Numbered from the stretch's first letter, positions 21,577 to 29,847 are shown. The stretch: 64,000 nucleotides of DNA from Burkholderiales bacterium (GCA_020697255.1 JAJFBE010000006.1:1-64000), one strand, 5' to 3'. Program-made: numbers and translations. Notes: generated from the sequence alone by a model not told the origin.

Positions 21577-21641
21577 TGGGTGTGATTTTTTCTGAGAGTT
21601 GCAGCAGCTTATGCTGCAACTCTCAGAAAAAATCACACCCA
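21577..21641. repeat. 30-bp perfect inverted repeat with 5-base loop
   Basis: The left arm (21577-21606, beginning TGGGTGTGATTTTTTCTGAG) is perfectly complementary to the right arm (21612-21641, ending AATCACACCCA). The spacer is GCTTA. It sits between two divergent genes, so it is not an ordinary terminator. It could form a cruciform or a very stable RNA hairpin in the leader of the phosphatase gene. Confidence 0.9.
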
Positions 21642-21742
21642 ACAACTATTTAAATTTGCTTTTTGCAATAAGAAATGTTACACTAACAATGATCTTAAAA
21701 ATGTTTATAATCCTATGTCATATAAAAAAGAGGAAATTTATT

Positions 21743-22672
21743 ATGCCAGCTAATCGTTCTAATCAATCCAAGAAATTATCTCAAATCCTTTTAGCCACAC
21801 TAATGTTTGGCTCTGTGTCTTCTTATGCAGCGGGCAGTCCTGATGAAAATGGAGTAAAAACAATAGAACCTGTTCCGAATACCTTTGCCAGTTCAGATAC
21901 CTCAAATAACGAAGGAAAAGAGGGAATGGCATGGCGTGAAAGGGAAGATGTAGCAGTCAAAGGTGAAGGGGCAGCAACATCGTCTGACAAAAAACCTACA
22001 GTTTTGTTTGTTTGTGGTGGTAACACCGGGAGAAGCTTTGCTGCAGAAAAGATTGCTTTCTTTAAATACTATAAATACATGAATACATTTTCTCGCGGTT
22101 CTGGCATAAACCCTGATGATAGTGTAACACCTGAAGAACCTATGATGAATTTATTACTTAAAGATAAAACTCTTAGAAAACATGCTAGCAAACAAGAGCT
22201 GGAAACTGCTATCGATCTTCATAGAGCCACTCCTGCCAATGTTATGGATATAAATAAAGCTGATACAGTTTTGACTATGACAGCAGATCATGAACAACGC
22301 TTAAAGGATATGATAGACCGTGAGTGTGCAACTGCTAGTATAGATGCACGAAACTTAGACCCGGAGGCAAAAGGCCAATGGGATAAAATGTGTGCAAATA
22401 CAGAGAGGCTAAAAAACAAAATCCATACTTTAATTGGTTGCGCAACCGGAACTGATGGTGATATTCCTGATGGATATGGTAAATCCGCCAGCGCCTATCC
22501 GCCTATTTATAAGGAAATATCTGAAAATATAAAATTAATAGTCGATAATACATTAAATCCAGCAGTCAATACCGTTCAGAAACCGGCGCATGGTATGCTT
22601 GGTATGAGTTATCACCCTAAACCTTCAGAAAATATTTACTGTAAAAAAGTAAAATCCAGATTTCCGCTTTAG
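21743..22672 (+). CDS. exported low-molecular-weight protein tyrosine phosphatase-like protein
   Basis: This 309-residue protein has a signal peptide (core QILLATLMFGSVSS, cleavage near SYA/AG) and a low-complexity linker to about residue 84. An LMW-PTP domain follows. Its P-loop is VLFVCGGNTGRS, with nucleophile Cys91 and Arg97. The general-acid loop is present as IPDGYGKS (usually DPYG). The start at 21743 is chosen for its AGAGGAAA ribosome site and signal peptide. An upstream in-frame ATG at 21599 falls inside a long hairpin. LMW-PTPs are normally cytoplasmic, so export suggests action in the periplasm or on a host or prey cell. The substrate is unknown. Confidence 0.82.
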   Translation: MPANRSNQSKKLSQILLATLMFGSVSSYAAGSPDENGVKTIEPVPNTFASSDTSNNEGKEGMAWREREDVAVKGEGAATSSDKKPTVLFVCGGNTGRSFAAEKIAFFKYYKYMNTFSRGSGINPDDSVTPEEPMMNLLLKDKTLRKHASKQELETAIDLHRATPANVMDINKADTVLTMTADHEQRLKDMIDRECATASIDARNLDPEAKGQWDKMCANTERLKNKIHTLIGCATGTDGDIPDGYGKSASAYPPIYKEISENIKLIVDNTLNPAVNTVQKPAHGMLGMSYHPKPSENIYCKKVKSRFPL

Positions 22673-22684
22673 TGGAAATATATA

Positions 22685-22734
22685 AGAGCATGGATCCCCG
22701 CCTGCCATACGCGTGTGTGCGTGGTAGGGATGAC
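22685..22734. repeat. short palindromic repeat after the phosphatase gene
   Basis: GAGCATGGATCCCCGCCTG opens the element, and an inner stem CCATACGC/GTGCGTGG surrounds GTGT. It ends GTAGGGATGACAG. The opening matches the repeats at 18299 and 55179. The inner arms differ but keep the pairing. Confidence 0.6.
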
Positions 22735-22800
22735 AGTATGCGCGGGGTGGCAGTGAATAAGTAGAGTCGAGGAACGGACAAGCTTGCGAGAATAAGAAGC

Positions 22801-23427
22801 TTACACTTCTTTAAGTTTTTTCTTATGTCTTTCAGCAATTTTATCGGCAAAATGGGATAAATCAAGATTTTTAGCATGAAGTAATACCAGTGCATGGAAT
22901 AGTAAATCAGTCATTTCACCCAGATATTCATCATCGGTTTCATTTAAGGCTGCAATCACAACCTCAACACCTTCTTCACCTACTTTTTGGGCAATTTTTT
23001 TGGTACCTTTATTTATCAGTTTATTGGTATAGCTTCCCTCTTGCGGGTGGTTTATTCTATCCATAATAACTTTATCTAAAGCGCCAATAGTACTTAATGG
23101 TGGTGTTTTCTGGGTATTGAAACAAGATATTGTGCCAGTATGACATACATTACCTGCCGGATTTGCCATAATTAAAATTGTATCTTTATCGCAATCCTGA
23201 AACATCTCAACTACGCGCAAAAAATCACCGGATGTTTCGCCTTTTTGCCACAGGCGGTTTTTAGACCTGCTAAAAAAAGTAACTAAGCCACTACTTAGAG
23301 TCTGGTGCATGGCTTCTTCATTCATATAACCTAACATTAATACCTGCAGAGTATGGTTATCCTGTACAATGACTGGTACAAGGCCATTATTCATTTTATC
23401 AAAGTCAATTTGTTTTATATCTAACAT
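22801..23427 (-). CDS. hisIE: phosphoribosyl-AMP cyclohydrolase / phosphoribosyl-ATP pyrophosphatase
   Basis: A fused enzyme for steps 2 and 3 of histidine synthesis. The HisI part (about 1-113) has the metal-binding DCDKD and the cysteines in NVCHTGTISCF. The HisE part (about 118-208) has KVGEEGVEVVIAA and the helical MazG-like fold. The 208-residue length matches E. coli HisIE. This fusion is usual in enteric gammaproteobacteria, whereas many betaproteobacteria keep the parts separate. It is the last gene of the leftward his operon, 78 bp after hisF, with a palindromic repeat between them. Confidence 0.94.
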   Translation of the reverse strand: MLDIKQIDFDKMNNGLVPVIVQDNHTLQVLMLGYMNEEAMHQTLSSGLVTFFSRSKNRLWQKGETSGDFLRVVEMFQDCDKDTILIMANPAGNVCHTGTISCFNTQKTPPLSTIGALDKVIMDRINHPQEGSYTNKLINKGTKKIAQKVGEEGVEVVIAALNETDDEYLGEMTDLLFHALVLLHAKNLDLSHFADKIAERHKKKLKEV

Positions 23428-23474
23428 ATACTCCTCCTAAATTATAAATCTCAAATTTAACTCTACTAATTAAG

Positions 23475-23506
23475 ATTGCCACGCATTGCTACACAATGCT
23501 CGCAAT
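23475..23506. repeat. palindromic repeat (ATTGCCACGC type) after hisF
   Basis: The element reads ATTGCCACGCATTG, CTACA, then CAATGCTCGCAAT. Outer arms ATTGC/GCAAT and inner arms GCATTG/CAATGC flank a 5-base loop. It touches the hisF stop codon. A second copy at 29848-29880 shares the outer parts with a different inner stem. Confidence 0.7.
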
Positions 23507-24282
23507 TATATTCTGACTTGAATCCCATTATTTGCCAAATACTGCTTGAGCTCACCTATTTCAATTATTTGCTTATGAAAAACCGATGCGGCTAAGGCAC
23601 CGGTTACCCGGGTTTGTGTAAATAAATCTAAAAAATGTTCCACTTGCCCGGCACCACCTGAAGCAATAACCGGGATATTCACTGTATCAGAAAGTAATTT
23701 ATTTTGGAGTATATCATAACCTTGGCGTACTCCGTCCTGGTTCATGCAATTTAGTACTATTTCACCAGCACCGCGCTGTTCTACCTCACGAGCCCAGGCT
23801 AATAGTTCACGGTTGGTTTGAACTGTTTTTGTCTCATCACCAGTATATTGGTTTACAATATATTTACCGTCTAAAGATTTACTATCAATACCCACTACTA
23901 CACATTGGCTACCAAAGCGTTTGGCAAACTCTTCAATTAAACCAGGATTTTCTAGTGCTGGTGAGTTAATTGAAATTTTATCTGCACCATTAGCTAAAAC
24001 TGCTTCAGCATCGGCAAGTGTTCTAATTCCACCAGCTACGCAAAATGGGATATTTATATTTTTGGCAATATCGTACACCCATTGTTTACTAACCCGTCTG
24101 TTATCACTACTGGCAGTTATATCATAAAACACCAGTTCATCGGCACCGCTTTCTGAATAACGCTTAGCTAACGTAACAATATCACCGACGATTTCATGGT
24201 TTCTAAATTGAACGCCTTTGACAACTTGTCCATCGCGGACATCAAGGCAGGGAATAATTCGTTTTTTTAACATATCTGGCAT
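23506..24282 (-). CDS. hisF: imidazole glycerol phosphate synthase, cyclase subunit
   Basis: HisF closes the imidazole ring using ammonia from HisH. The 258-residue (beta/alpha)8 barrel shows the N-terminal phosphate-binding half [17 protein letters not shown] with catalytic Asp near residue 14, [12 protein letters not shown], the second catalytic Asp in VVGIDSKS, and [11 protein letters not shown]. The start is ambiguous: ATG at 24282 or the ATG three codons later (MLKKR), which fits family length better. It follows the toxin-antitoxin pair by only 6 bp, so it may depend on reading through that insertion. Confidence 0.94.
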   Translation of the reverse strand: MPDMLKKRIIPCLDVRDGQVVKGVQFRNHEIVGDIVTLAKRYSESGADELVFYDITASSDNRRVSKQWVYDIAKNINIPFCVAGGIRTLADAEAVLANGADKISINSPALENPGLIEEFAKRFGSQCVVVGIDSKSLDGKYIVNQYTGDETKTVQTNRELLAWAREVEQRGAGEIVLNCMNQDGVRQGYDILQNKLLSDTVNIPVIASGGAGQVEHFLDLFTQTRVTGALAASVFHKQIIEIGELKQYLANNGIQVRI

Positions 24283-24288
24283 AACACA

Positions 24289-24597
24289 CTAAATAATTAT
24301 TTCCAACCCCTTATTTCTAATTAGATTTAATAATCGAAGAGCCATTCCACTAGGTTTTTTTTCTCCGGATTCCCACTTGCGTATTGCAGAAACACTTATA
24401 TTTAGATAAGCAGCAAATAATGACTGACTAACATGTTCCTTTTCACGTATTTTTTTTATATCCTGAGGATTTAAATCTTTTATATTTTTCAAGCACAACA
24501 CGTCAAATTCACGCATGGTCTTTTTATCAACCAATCCAGACTTATGAAGTCCAGCTACAGACTCATGTACTTCATTTAAAATTCTACTAGTTTTCAT
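24289..24597 (-). CDS. Xre/HigA-type antitoxin
   Basis: A 102-residue protein with a C-terminal helix-turn-helix: VSQSLFAAYLNISVSAIRKW, then ESGEKKPSG, the classic Xre signature of RelE-family partner antitoxins (NadS-like). The start at 24597 is chosen because GAGG precedes it and it overlaps the toxin stop by 11 bp. An upstream in-frame ATG at 24624 would overlap further. It should neutralise the adjacent toxin and repress the pair. The module lies between hisA and hisF in the same direction. Confidence 0.82.
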   Translation of the reverse strand: MKTSRILNEVHESVAGLHKSGLVDKKTMREFDVLCLKNIKDLNPQDIKKIREKEHVSQSLFAAYLNISVSAIRKWESGEKKPSGMALRLLNLIRNKGLEIII

Positions 24598-24979
24598 AAG
24601 TAACCTCAACAATATGTTTTTCAATGATAGCTCGTTTTATTTCAACCTCAGAATAATTTAGCAATAATTTGGCAAAATTTTGCAACGCTTTCAATTCATT
24701 ATTGCTTATATTATCTTTCTCATTTTTGGCAAACCCCAGTATAAACATCCATCTCTTTTCAGATTTTGTTGCAACAATAGTCCTATAGCCTGAACTTTTA
24801 CCCGATCCTTGCCGTGCAATTCTCTTTTTGTATAAATGGCCGCCTAGATCAGCATCAAATAATCCATCCTGTATTTCATTTATAGCTTGGATTAATGAAC
24901 TATCTTCAAAATCACTTGATTTATTCTGCCATTTATTAAAAAGCTTGGTTTTATATATTTTAACCAACTTCCATACCAC
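24587..24979 (-). CDS. RelE/HigB-like toxin
   Basis: A 130-residue protein with the RelE-type (PF06296-like) signature: LYKKRIARQGSGKSSGYRTI and MFILGFAKNEKDNI. These toxins cleave mRNA on or off the ribosome and arrest translation. The toxin gene precedes its antitoxin, as in higBA. The family domain usually ends near LLNYSEVEI and is about 115 residues, so length is near normal. It is flanked by hisA upstream and hisF downstream, an accessory insertion in a biosynthetic operon. Confidence 0.8.
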   Translation of the reverse strand: MVWKLVKIYKTKLFNKWQNKSSDFEDSSLIQAINEIQDGLFDADLGGHLYKKRIARQGSGKSSGYRTIVATKSEKRWMFILGFAKNEKDNISNNELKALQNFAKLLLNYSEVEIKRAIIEKHIVEVTYEN

Positions 24980-25036
24980 CTAGTATCATATTATATCATG
25001 ACCACCCTATTAAATATATTGTATTTTGCTCAGTCA

Positions 25037-25756
25037 TTAAAACTTAATAATAGCGTCAAGTTTCATGGTGCCTTCGTAAATAGCCTTGCCGACTACTACG
25101 CCGTATACACCCAGCTCATTTAATCTGGTTAAATCATGGACTGTGCCGACTCCGCCGGAAGCAATTAACTTTATATGCGGGAATTTGGCCATAATTAGCT
25201 TGTATAACTCGATACTGGGGCCGGCTAGCGTGCCATCAACACTGATATCAGTACAAAGTACGTACTTGGCTAATTGGTAAAATTCTAATAAATCCCAGAT
25301 AGTTTTTTGGCTATCTTGCTGCCAGCCGTGAGTCTTTACTACCGGTACTCCATCTTTTAGCTGGCAATCAAGGGCTAAAACTATCTTATCACTACCAAAC
25401 TCACCAAACCAGCTTTTAACTAATTCTGGTTCTGATATACAAATACTACCTAAAACTACCCGTTTAACACCACTGGATAATAAATATTCAATATCCGCTT
25501 TAGTTCTTATGCCTCCGCCTACCTGAATAGCCATTCCACTATCTCTAACCAGGCTGGCAATTATCTCTCCCTGTGCCGGACTTCCCTGTTTGGCCCCATC
25601 CAAATCGACCATATGCACCCAGGAAAAATTATGCTCTTTAAACTCTTTTAGCATTAATAGCGGATTATCATTATATACTTTAGTAGTTGCAAAATCGCCT
25701 TTTGTCAGGCGTACACATTTACCATCTCTTAAATCAATTGCCGGGAAAATTATCAT
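25037..25756 (-). CDS. hisA: ProFAR isomerase
   Basis: HisA opens the ribose of ProFAR to PRFAR, step 4 of histidine synthesis. The 239-residue (beta/alpha)8 barrel has IFPAIDLRDGKCVRLTKGD with catalytic Asp8, QVGGGIRTKADIE, the second Asp in TDISVDGTLAGPS, and LIASGGVGTVHDL. Length is typical. It lies between the toxin-antitoxin pair and a GNAT gene, all on the minus strand. Confidence 0.95.
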   Translation of the reverse strand: MIIFPAIDLRDGKCVRLTKGDFATTKVYNDNPLLMLKEFKEHNFSWVHMVDLDGAKQGSPAQGEIIASLVRDSGMAIQVGGGIRTKADIEYLLSSGVKRVVLGSICISEPELVKSWFGEFGSDKIVLALDCQLKDGVPVVKTHGWQQDSQKTIWDLLEFYQLAKYVLCTDISVDGTLAGPSIELYKLIMAKFPHIKLIASGGVGTVHDLTRLNELGVYGVVVGKAIYEGTMKLDAIIKF

Positions 25757-25797
25757 ATAGTCTCTTTACTTCTGGAAACAAATTATTTCTTAATATA

Positions 25798-25822
25798 GAT
25801 TCCTGCATACGCAGGAATGACG
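25798..25822. repeat. short palindromic repeat upstream of hisA
   Basis: ATTCCTGC (25799-25806), ATAC, GCAGGAAT (25811-25818), then GAC. It is the most compact copy of the GATTCCCGC...GCGGGAATGAC family in this window. Confidence 0.7.
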
Positions 25823-25825
25823 CTC

Positions 25826-26257
25826 TTATAAATCATGCTGATACATAATAAAGTTTGGCTTTCTAGCAACTTTATCATATATTTTTTGTGCAACCATATT
25901 ATCTGTTGCAGTAAGCCAGTTAACATTGCCGCAACCATGTGTTTTGGCATGTTTGAAAACCTTTTCCATTAATTGGCCGGCAATATTATGCCCGCGGTAG
26001 TCCTTCTCAATATATAAATCACTTAAATAACATTCCAATTTGTAAAATGTTGAATGATTAAATAAGTAGTTAGCAACTCCTACAGCACCTTCACCGTCAA
26101 ATGCCAGCAGTGATTGTATCAGACCAGTGCAAATTTTTTCAAAAATAGCTGTTAAATGTGTTTCATTCACTTTAAAGTTATAGAAATCAAAATAGCCAGA
26201 CATTAGCCTGGCCCATTGATTATAGTGAATTTTTTCAGGTTTTATAATTTCTATCAT
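25826..26257 (-). CDS. GNAT-family N-acetyltransferase
   Basis: A 143-residue protein with the GNAT fold. The acetyl-CoA loop is YRGHNIAGQLMEKV (about 89-102), preceded by LSDLYIEKD and followed by VNWLTATDNMVAQKIYDKV. The substrate cannot be told; close relatives acetylate small amines or protein N-termini. It lies in the interrupted his operon, 16 bp after the secreted-protein gene upstream, and ends 69 bp before hisA. Confidence 0.85.
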   Translation of the reverse strand: MIEIIKPEKIHYNQWARLMSGYFDFYNFKVNETHLTAIFEKICTGLIQSLLAFDGEGAVGVANYLFNHSTFYKLECYLSDLYIEKDYRGHNIAGQLMEKVFKHAKTHGCGNVNWLTATDNMVAQKIYDKVARKPNFIMYQHDL

Positions 26258-26272
26258 ACTATACCGATTAGT

Positions 26273-27217
26273 TTAGTCATCTTCTTCGTTGACAAAATTA
26301 TCAAATTTACCATGCATAACTGTCAACTCACACTCTTTTGGAAGATCCCCTTCTTCAACAAGTGAATAATTATGTTTTGGATCATAGTCTTTTTCAACTT
26401 CAAAATTTGACGGGGCAGCGGTTTTCTGCTCAGTCGTTTTTTTTGGCTTATCCGGGTTAACAACTTCATAATTCCCGCTAGGATCATAATTATCAACTGT
26501 ATAATTTACGCTATGCTCTTGCTGCTTAGCTGAATCCCCATGTGTGGTCTTTCCTAGCGGCAGTTTTAACATCTGCCAAACACAAAGTAACTGCAAATCG
26601 CGATGCATTCCCCCCCTGCTCAAGCTCCATATTTCCGGATTTGGTAGCTGTTTATCTTCCGGTTTAACTTTATGCTCAGGGAATATTTTATCAACTAACG
26701 CTGGCTTAGGTTCACAAAATAGCTTTTGTTTCAAACTCCAGGTTGTATTGATAATTTCAGTTTCTCTCTTAATTAGCCCTTTTATGTGCTTATGGTGCGG
26801 TCTTTCAACCTCTCCATTTACAACGAGCTGTCCAATTCTACTTTCAACGAGGCTCATTGGTTTAAGGGCCGTAAACAAGTTATTATATACTGTAAAACCA
26901 CTACTATTTTTATAGAAAAATTTACGATTAGCTGCAGATTTTAGGGTATACTCATTAGGTCCAAATACAATAACCGGGTTGGGTACCTGATTACTGTAAT
27001 CCTGATCCAGATATTTACATACCAAAGCCGGTACCACCTTTTGTTCTGGTTGCCCTGATCCCCATATAAAATCAAGCCATCCTGCATGGGCTGCATTGAT
27101 AGATAAGGATAATGCAAACAACAAGCCAATGCATTTATTATATCTTGTTTTAGCTACTTTATCTTTATTATTACCCTGAATAATCACGCAGAAACTTCGC
27201 TTATGCTCCGTTTTCAT
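26273..27217 (-). CDS. secreted two-cysteine family protein, his-locus copy A
   Basis: A 314-residue protein with a long n-region and a signal peptide core CIGLLFALSLSINAAHA (cleavage after HAG or AHA). Features shared with the neighbours at 27569 and 29051 are an early Cys (ALVCKYLD), an RPH motif (VERPHHKH), and a domain end WSLSRGGMHRDLQLLC. A low-complexity tail with repeated DYDP motifs (about 240-300) follows. Its promoter is described at 27249-27292. The start region (AAAGGTAATTAAAATG) is almost identical to copy B. Function unknown. Confidence 0.78.
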   Translation of the reverse strand: MKTEHKRSFCVIIQGNNKDKVAKTRYNKCIGLLFALSLSINAAHAGWLDFIWGSGQPEQKVVPALVCKYLDQDYSNQVPNPVIVFGPNEYTLKSAANRKFFYKNSSGFTVYNNLFTALKPMSLVESRIGQLVVNGEVERPHHKHIKGLIKRETEIINTTWSLKQKLFCEPKPALVDKIFPEHKVKPEDKQLPNPEIWSLSRGGMHRDLQLLCVWQMLKLPLGKTTHGDSAKQQEHSVNYTVDNYDPSGNYEVVNPDKPKKTTEQKTAAPSNFEVEKDYDPKHNYSLVEEGDLPKECELTVMHGKFDNFVNEEDD

Positions 27218-27248
27218 TTTAATTACCTTTCATGTATAACACATATAA

Positions 27249-27292
27249 ATTGTGCCATATCATGAAAGAATAATCTATACCGAATTTCCGGG
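27249..27292 (-). promoter_or_regulatory. regulon palindrome plus -10 box for copy A
   Basis: On the minus strand CCCGGAAATTCGGTA (27292-27278) is followed after 23 bp by CACAAT (27254-27249). The -35 position reads TAGATT, a poor match, which fits dependence on an activator bound to the palindrome. Confidence 0.68.
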
Positions 27293-27304
27293 TTACGTCT
27301 ACTG

Positions 27305-27548
27305 CTACTTAATTAGTTTGATGAAATTTTCTAATAGCTTACTACAGATTTGACCTGATTTCTCCGGGTGAAACTGCATACCATAAAAGTTATTATATTT
27401 TGTAATATACCCAAAACAGGCTATTTTAAGTTTTTTATAACATCTAACAGACCGTCATTATTTAGCTTATTCATGGAAAACCCGGCAGAACTAACCCCGG
27501 GTAAGATAACTGCATCAGCAGCCTGTATCTCCCGGGCGTCATTTCTTA
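27305..27548 (-). pseudogene. truncated hisH copy
   Basis: This stretch matches hisH (28394-29008). It covers about residues 31-75 (NDAREIQAADAVILPG...DVIKNLK), then a jump of about 98 residues straight to the last 30 codons. A TAG replaces the Gln codon before PVLGI, the two halves are joined out of frame, and the catalytic Cys and the first 30 codons are missing. It lies between secreted-protein copies B and A exactly where a second hisH would sit after tandem duplication of a [secreted gene + hisH] unit. Confidence 0.9.
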
Positions 27549-27568
27549 TTTTTCAGTTGTATGAGTTT

Positions 27569-28309
27569 TTACTTATTTGCATCTGTAGTGCTTGAATTTG
27601 ATGAGCTAGAATTGCCATAAGCAGAGTTACTCGGACTTAACTCGGTATTACCTATGCTAGAGCCGGATGAATTTATGTCTGGCAGCTCTTCTTTATCACC
27701 CTCATAACTCTTTAATATAGAATCATTATCGCCATGCATAGAGCAAGACTCTAGCACAGAAGAATTATTCTCTTCTTCGTTTCCAACTGCAGAAATATCT
27801 TTTTTTATTTTTTTAGCAGTCTCTACAGTACACTTTAAGATTAGACTACGGTGCGGAAATGGAGGGTCCATGATCCAATATTGCACCTTAGGTTCCTCAG
27901 CCACTCTCCAGCGTGCCCTCACATCTATTCTATCCATTTTAAAAGGACCAGAAACACAACTTATGGGGCGTAAAGTGTGGGGTCTCATTATGGTACCGTT
28001 CACCACCGCAGCATCAAAACCACGAGCTTTTGATTTAGTCTGGCTAAGCAAATCCATACTAATCTTACCGACGCTATCATCATTACGAAGTAACCATTCA
28101 ATAACTGAACGATTTCTTTCATGAATACCTTCCGAATTTTTTTTGATCTTATAAAAATCATTAAATTTAAATTGATAGATTGGATCATTGTAAATGCACT
28201 TCACAACTTCATCAGCCTGGGATATGTTAATAGTTAAGAATAAAATTAAAAACATGCCAAAAACAGATACTTTTGATTTGCTGCGCATTTGTTCTCTTGC
28301 ATTCTTCAT
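27569..28309 (-). CDS. secreted two-cysteine family protein, his-locus copy B
   Basis: A 246-residue protein with a signal peptide (core VFGMFLILFLTINI, cleavage SQA/DE). It has early Cys VVKCIYND, the motif MRPHTLRPIS, and the domain end YWIMDPPFPHRSLILKC. A Ser/Asn-rich low-complexity tail ends STTDANK. It is clearly paralogous to copy C at 29051-29773 (KRPHTWRPTS; FWEMDTGLHRVLKIMC; tail STDANK). The C-terminal extension present in copy C is lost here behind an early stop. The promoter is at 28342-28385. Function unknown. Confidence 0.8.
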   Translation of the reverse strand: MKNAREQMRSKSKVSVFGMFLILFLTINISQADEVVKCIYNDPIYQFKFNDFYKIKKNSEGIHERNRSVIEWLLRNDDSVGKISMDLLSQTKSKARGFDAAVVNGTIMRPHTLRPISCVSGPFKMDRIDVRARWRVAEEPKVQYWIMDPPFPHRSLILKCTVETAKKIKKDISAVGNEEENNSSVLESCSMHGDNDSILKSYEGDKEELPDINSSGSSIGNTELSPSNSAYGNSSSSNSSTTDANK

Positions 28310-28341
28310 TTTAATTACCTTTTATATAAGATTATGTGCAA

Positions 28342-28385
28342 ATTATGCCATACATTAAAATAAAACTCTATACCGAATTTCCGGA
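28342..28385 (-). promoter_or_regulatory. regulon palindrome plus -10 box for copy B
   Basis: On the minus strand TCCGGAAATTCGGTA (28385-28371) is followed after exactly 23 bp by CATAAT (28347-28342). The site lies directly after the hisH stop codon. The -35 position is TAGAGT. Confidence 0.7.
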
Positions 28386-28393
28386 TTCTGTTG

Positions 28394-29008
28394 CTACTTA
28401 ATTAGTTTGATGAAATTCTCTAACAACTTACTACCGATTTGACCTGATTTCTCTGGGTGAAACTGCATACCATAAAAGTTATCATATTTTGTAATAGCAG
28501 TAAAATTTACCCCATATTCTGTGCTGGCAATAGTCGCATTGGTAACAGGAGCATAGTAACTATGTACAAAATATACATCACTTCCATGTGCTTTAAGATT
28601 GTCAACTTTTATACCATCTAGAATCGGATCATTGACTACAGTTTTTAAATTATTCCAGCCCATATGTGGGACAATCAAATTATTCGTGTTTGGGAATTTG
28701 GTGACTTTTCCGGGAATTATGCCTAAACATACAACATTATCTTCTTCTGAATATTCATAAAGTAATTGCATACCCAAACATATACCCAAAACAGGCTGTT
28801 TTAAGTTTTTTATAACATCTACCAGGCCATCCTTATGCAATTTATTCATAGAAAACCCGGCAGAACCAACGCCGGGTAAGATAACTGCATCAGCAGCCTG
28901 TATTTGCCGGGCGTCATTACTTAATTGGTAATTTACCCCTAAACGTTCAAAAGCAGTAGATACCGATAAAAAATTTGCTCCACCGCTTTCAATAATAACT
29001 AACTTCAT
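28394..29008 (-). CDS. hisH: imidazole glycerol phosphate synthase, glutaminase subunit
   Basis: HisH releases ammonia from glutamine for HisF. The 204-residue class I amidotransferase keeps the full triad: Cys77 in LGICLGMQ, and His184 and Glu186 in MQFHPEKSG. The oxyanion-hole region reads LPGVGSAGF. Length is typical (about 200). It is bracketed by secreted-protein copies C (upstream) and B (downstream). A degraded partial copy lies at 27305-27548. Confidence 0.94.
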   Translation of the reverse strand: MKLVIIESGGANFLSVSTAFERLGVNYQLSNDARQIQAADAVILPGVGSAGFSMNKLHKDGLVDVIKNLKQPVLGICLGMQLLYEYSEEDNVVCLGIIPGKVTKFPNTNNLIVPHMGWNNLKTVVNDPILDGIKVDNLKAHGSDVYFVHSYYAPVTNATIASTEYGVNFTAITKYDNFYGMQFHPEKSGQIGSKLLENFIKLIK

Positions 29009-29050
29009 ATATTATAGCTTCTGTAGTAATAAAGAAATTCATCCATTCTC

Positions 29051-29773
29051 TTATTTTGTAGTTGTATGAATTTTTACTGAAGCAGTAGGTTTATTTGCAT
29101 CTGTACTGCTTGAACTTGATGAGCTAGGTCTACTTGATCCAGCTCCGCTTGGATCAGGGAGATTACATTTCTCAAAGTCTAGCGGCTTAGTAAAAACCTC
29201 ATCCTCATCACCTACTACATGCAAATTACTTAGATTTCCAGTTAACTCTGGGAAATAATCATCATTAAACTCATCATCTTCCAACCGGCTTGGTTCCTGT
29301 ATCTCCTCTTCAGTACACATGATTTTTAATACGCGGTGCAACCCTGTGTCCATTTCCCAAAATTGCTTAAATTGTGTTCCATCTATTTCTTTTAATGCCT
29401 TGGTTTCTTTTACTGCCCAAGTTTCTTCAGCCGGACTTAGTCTTTCAAGACTCCATTTTGCATTCTTAAACACACTTGTTGGGCGCCATGTATGCGGCCT
29501 TTTTAAAGAACCGATGGCAGACAAGGTAACTAAGCGTCCATCATCAAAACCATAATTATCTATTTTCATATCTGCGTCGCTTGCTTGTTTCACGCTAAGT
29601 GTTCCATTTTCATCAGCAACAATCCATCTGATAACAGGCCCGGGATGCTGCTGTAAATAACATAAATTCTTGTAATAGCATGCAACCAGTGTAGAAGATC
29701 CTTCAGCCTGAGATAGGTTAATACATAAGAATAAAGCTAAAAATAAGCTAAATAAATGTCTATTTCTGTTCAT
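29051..29773 (-). CDS. secreted two-cysteine family protein, his-locus copy C
   Basis: A 240-residue protein with a clean signal peptide (LFSLFLALFLCINLSQA/EG). The mature part begins with Cys (LVACYYKN), then IRWIVADENGTL, KRPHTWRPTS and the domain end FWEMDTGLHRVLKIMC. An acidic and Ser-rich tail follows (SSSSSSSTDANK). It is paralogous to copies A and B. It sits between hisCB (upstream) and hisH. Its own promoter is at 29804-29846. Function unknown; two conserved cysteines suggest a disulfide after export. Confidence 0.8.
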   Translation of the reverse strand: MNRNRHLFSLFLALFLCINLSQAEGSSTLVACYYKNLCYLQQHPGPVIRWIVADENGTLSVKQASDADMKIDNYGFDDGRLVTLSAIGSLKRPHTWRPTSVFKNAKWSLERLSPAEETWAVKETKALKEIDGTQFKQFWEMDTGLHRVLKIMCTEEEIQEPSRLEDDEFNDDYFPELTGNLSNLHVVGDEDEVFTKPLDFEKCNLPDPSGAGSSRPSSSSSSSTDANKPTASVKIHTTTK

Positions 29774-29803
29774 TTTGGTTACCTTTAAATATAATACGCT
29801 GAT

Positions 29804-29846
29804 ATTCTACCATTTTCTAAAAAATAAGCTATACGGAATTTCGGTA
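29804..29846 (-). promoter_or_regulatory. regulon palindrome plus -10 box for copy C
   Basis: On the minus strand TACCGAAATTCCGTA (29846-29832) is followed after 22 bp by TAGAAT (29809-29804). The same element precedes copies A and B and three genes elsewhere. It is directly downstream of the palindromic repeat at 29848-29880. Confidence 0.7.
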
Positions 29847-29847
29847 G

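Noticed and set aside
21599-21742. Upstream extension of the phosphatase gene
   Set aside because: The ATG at 21599 lies inside the long inverted repeat; the start at 21743 has an AGAGGAAA site and gives a clean signal peptide.
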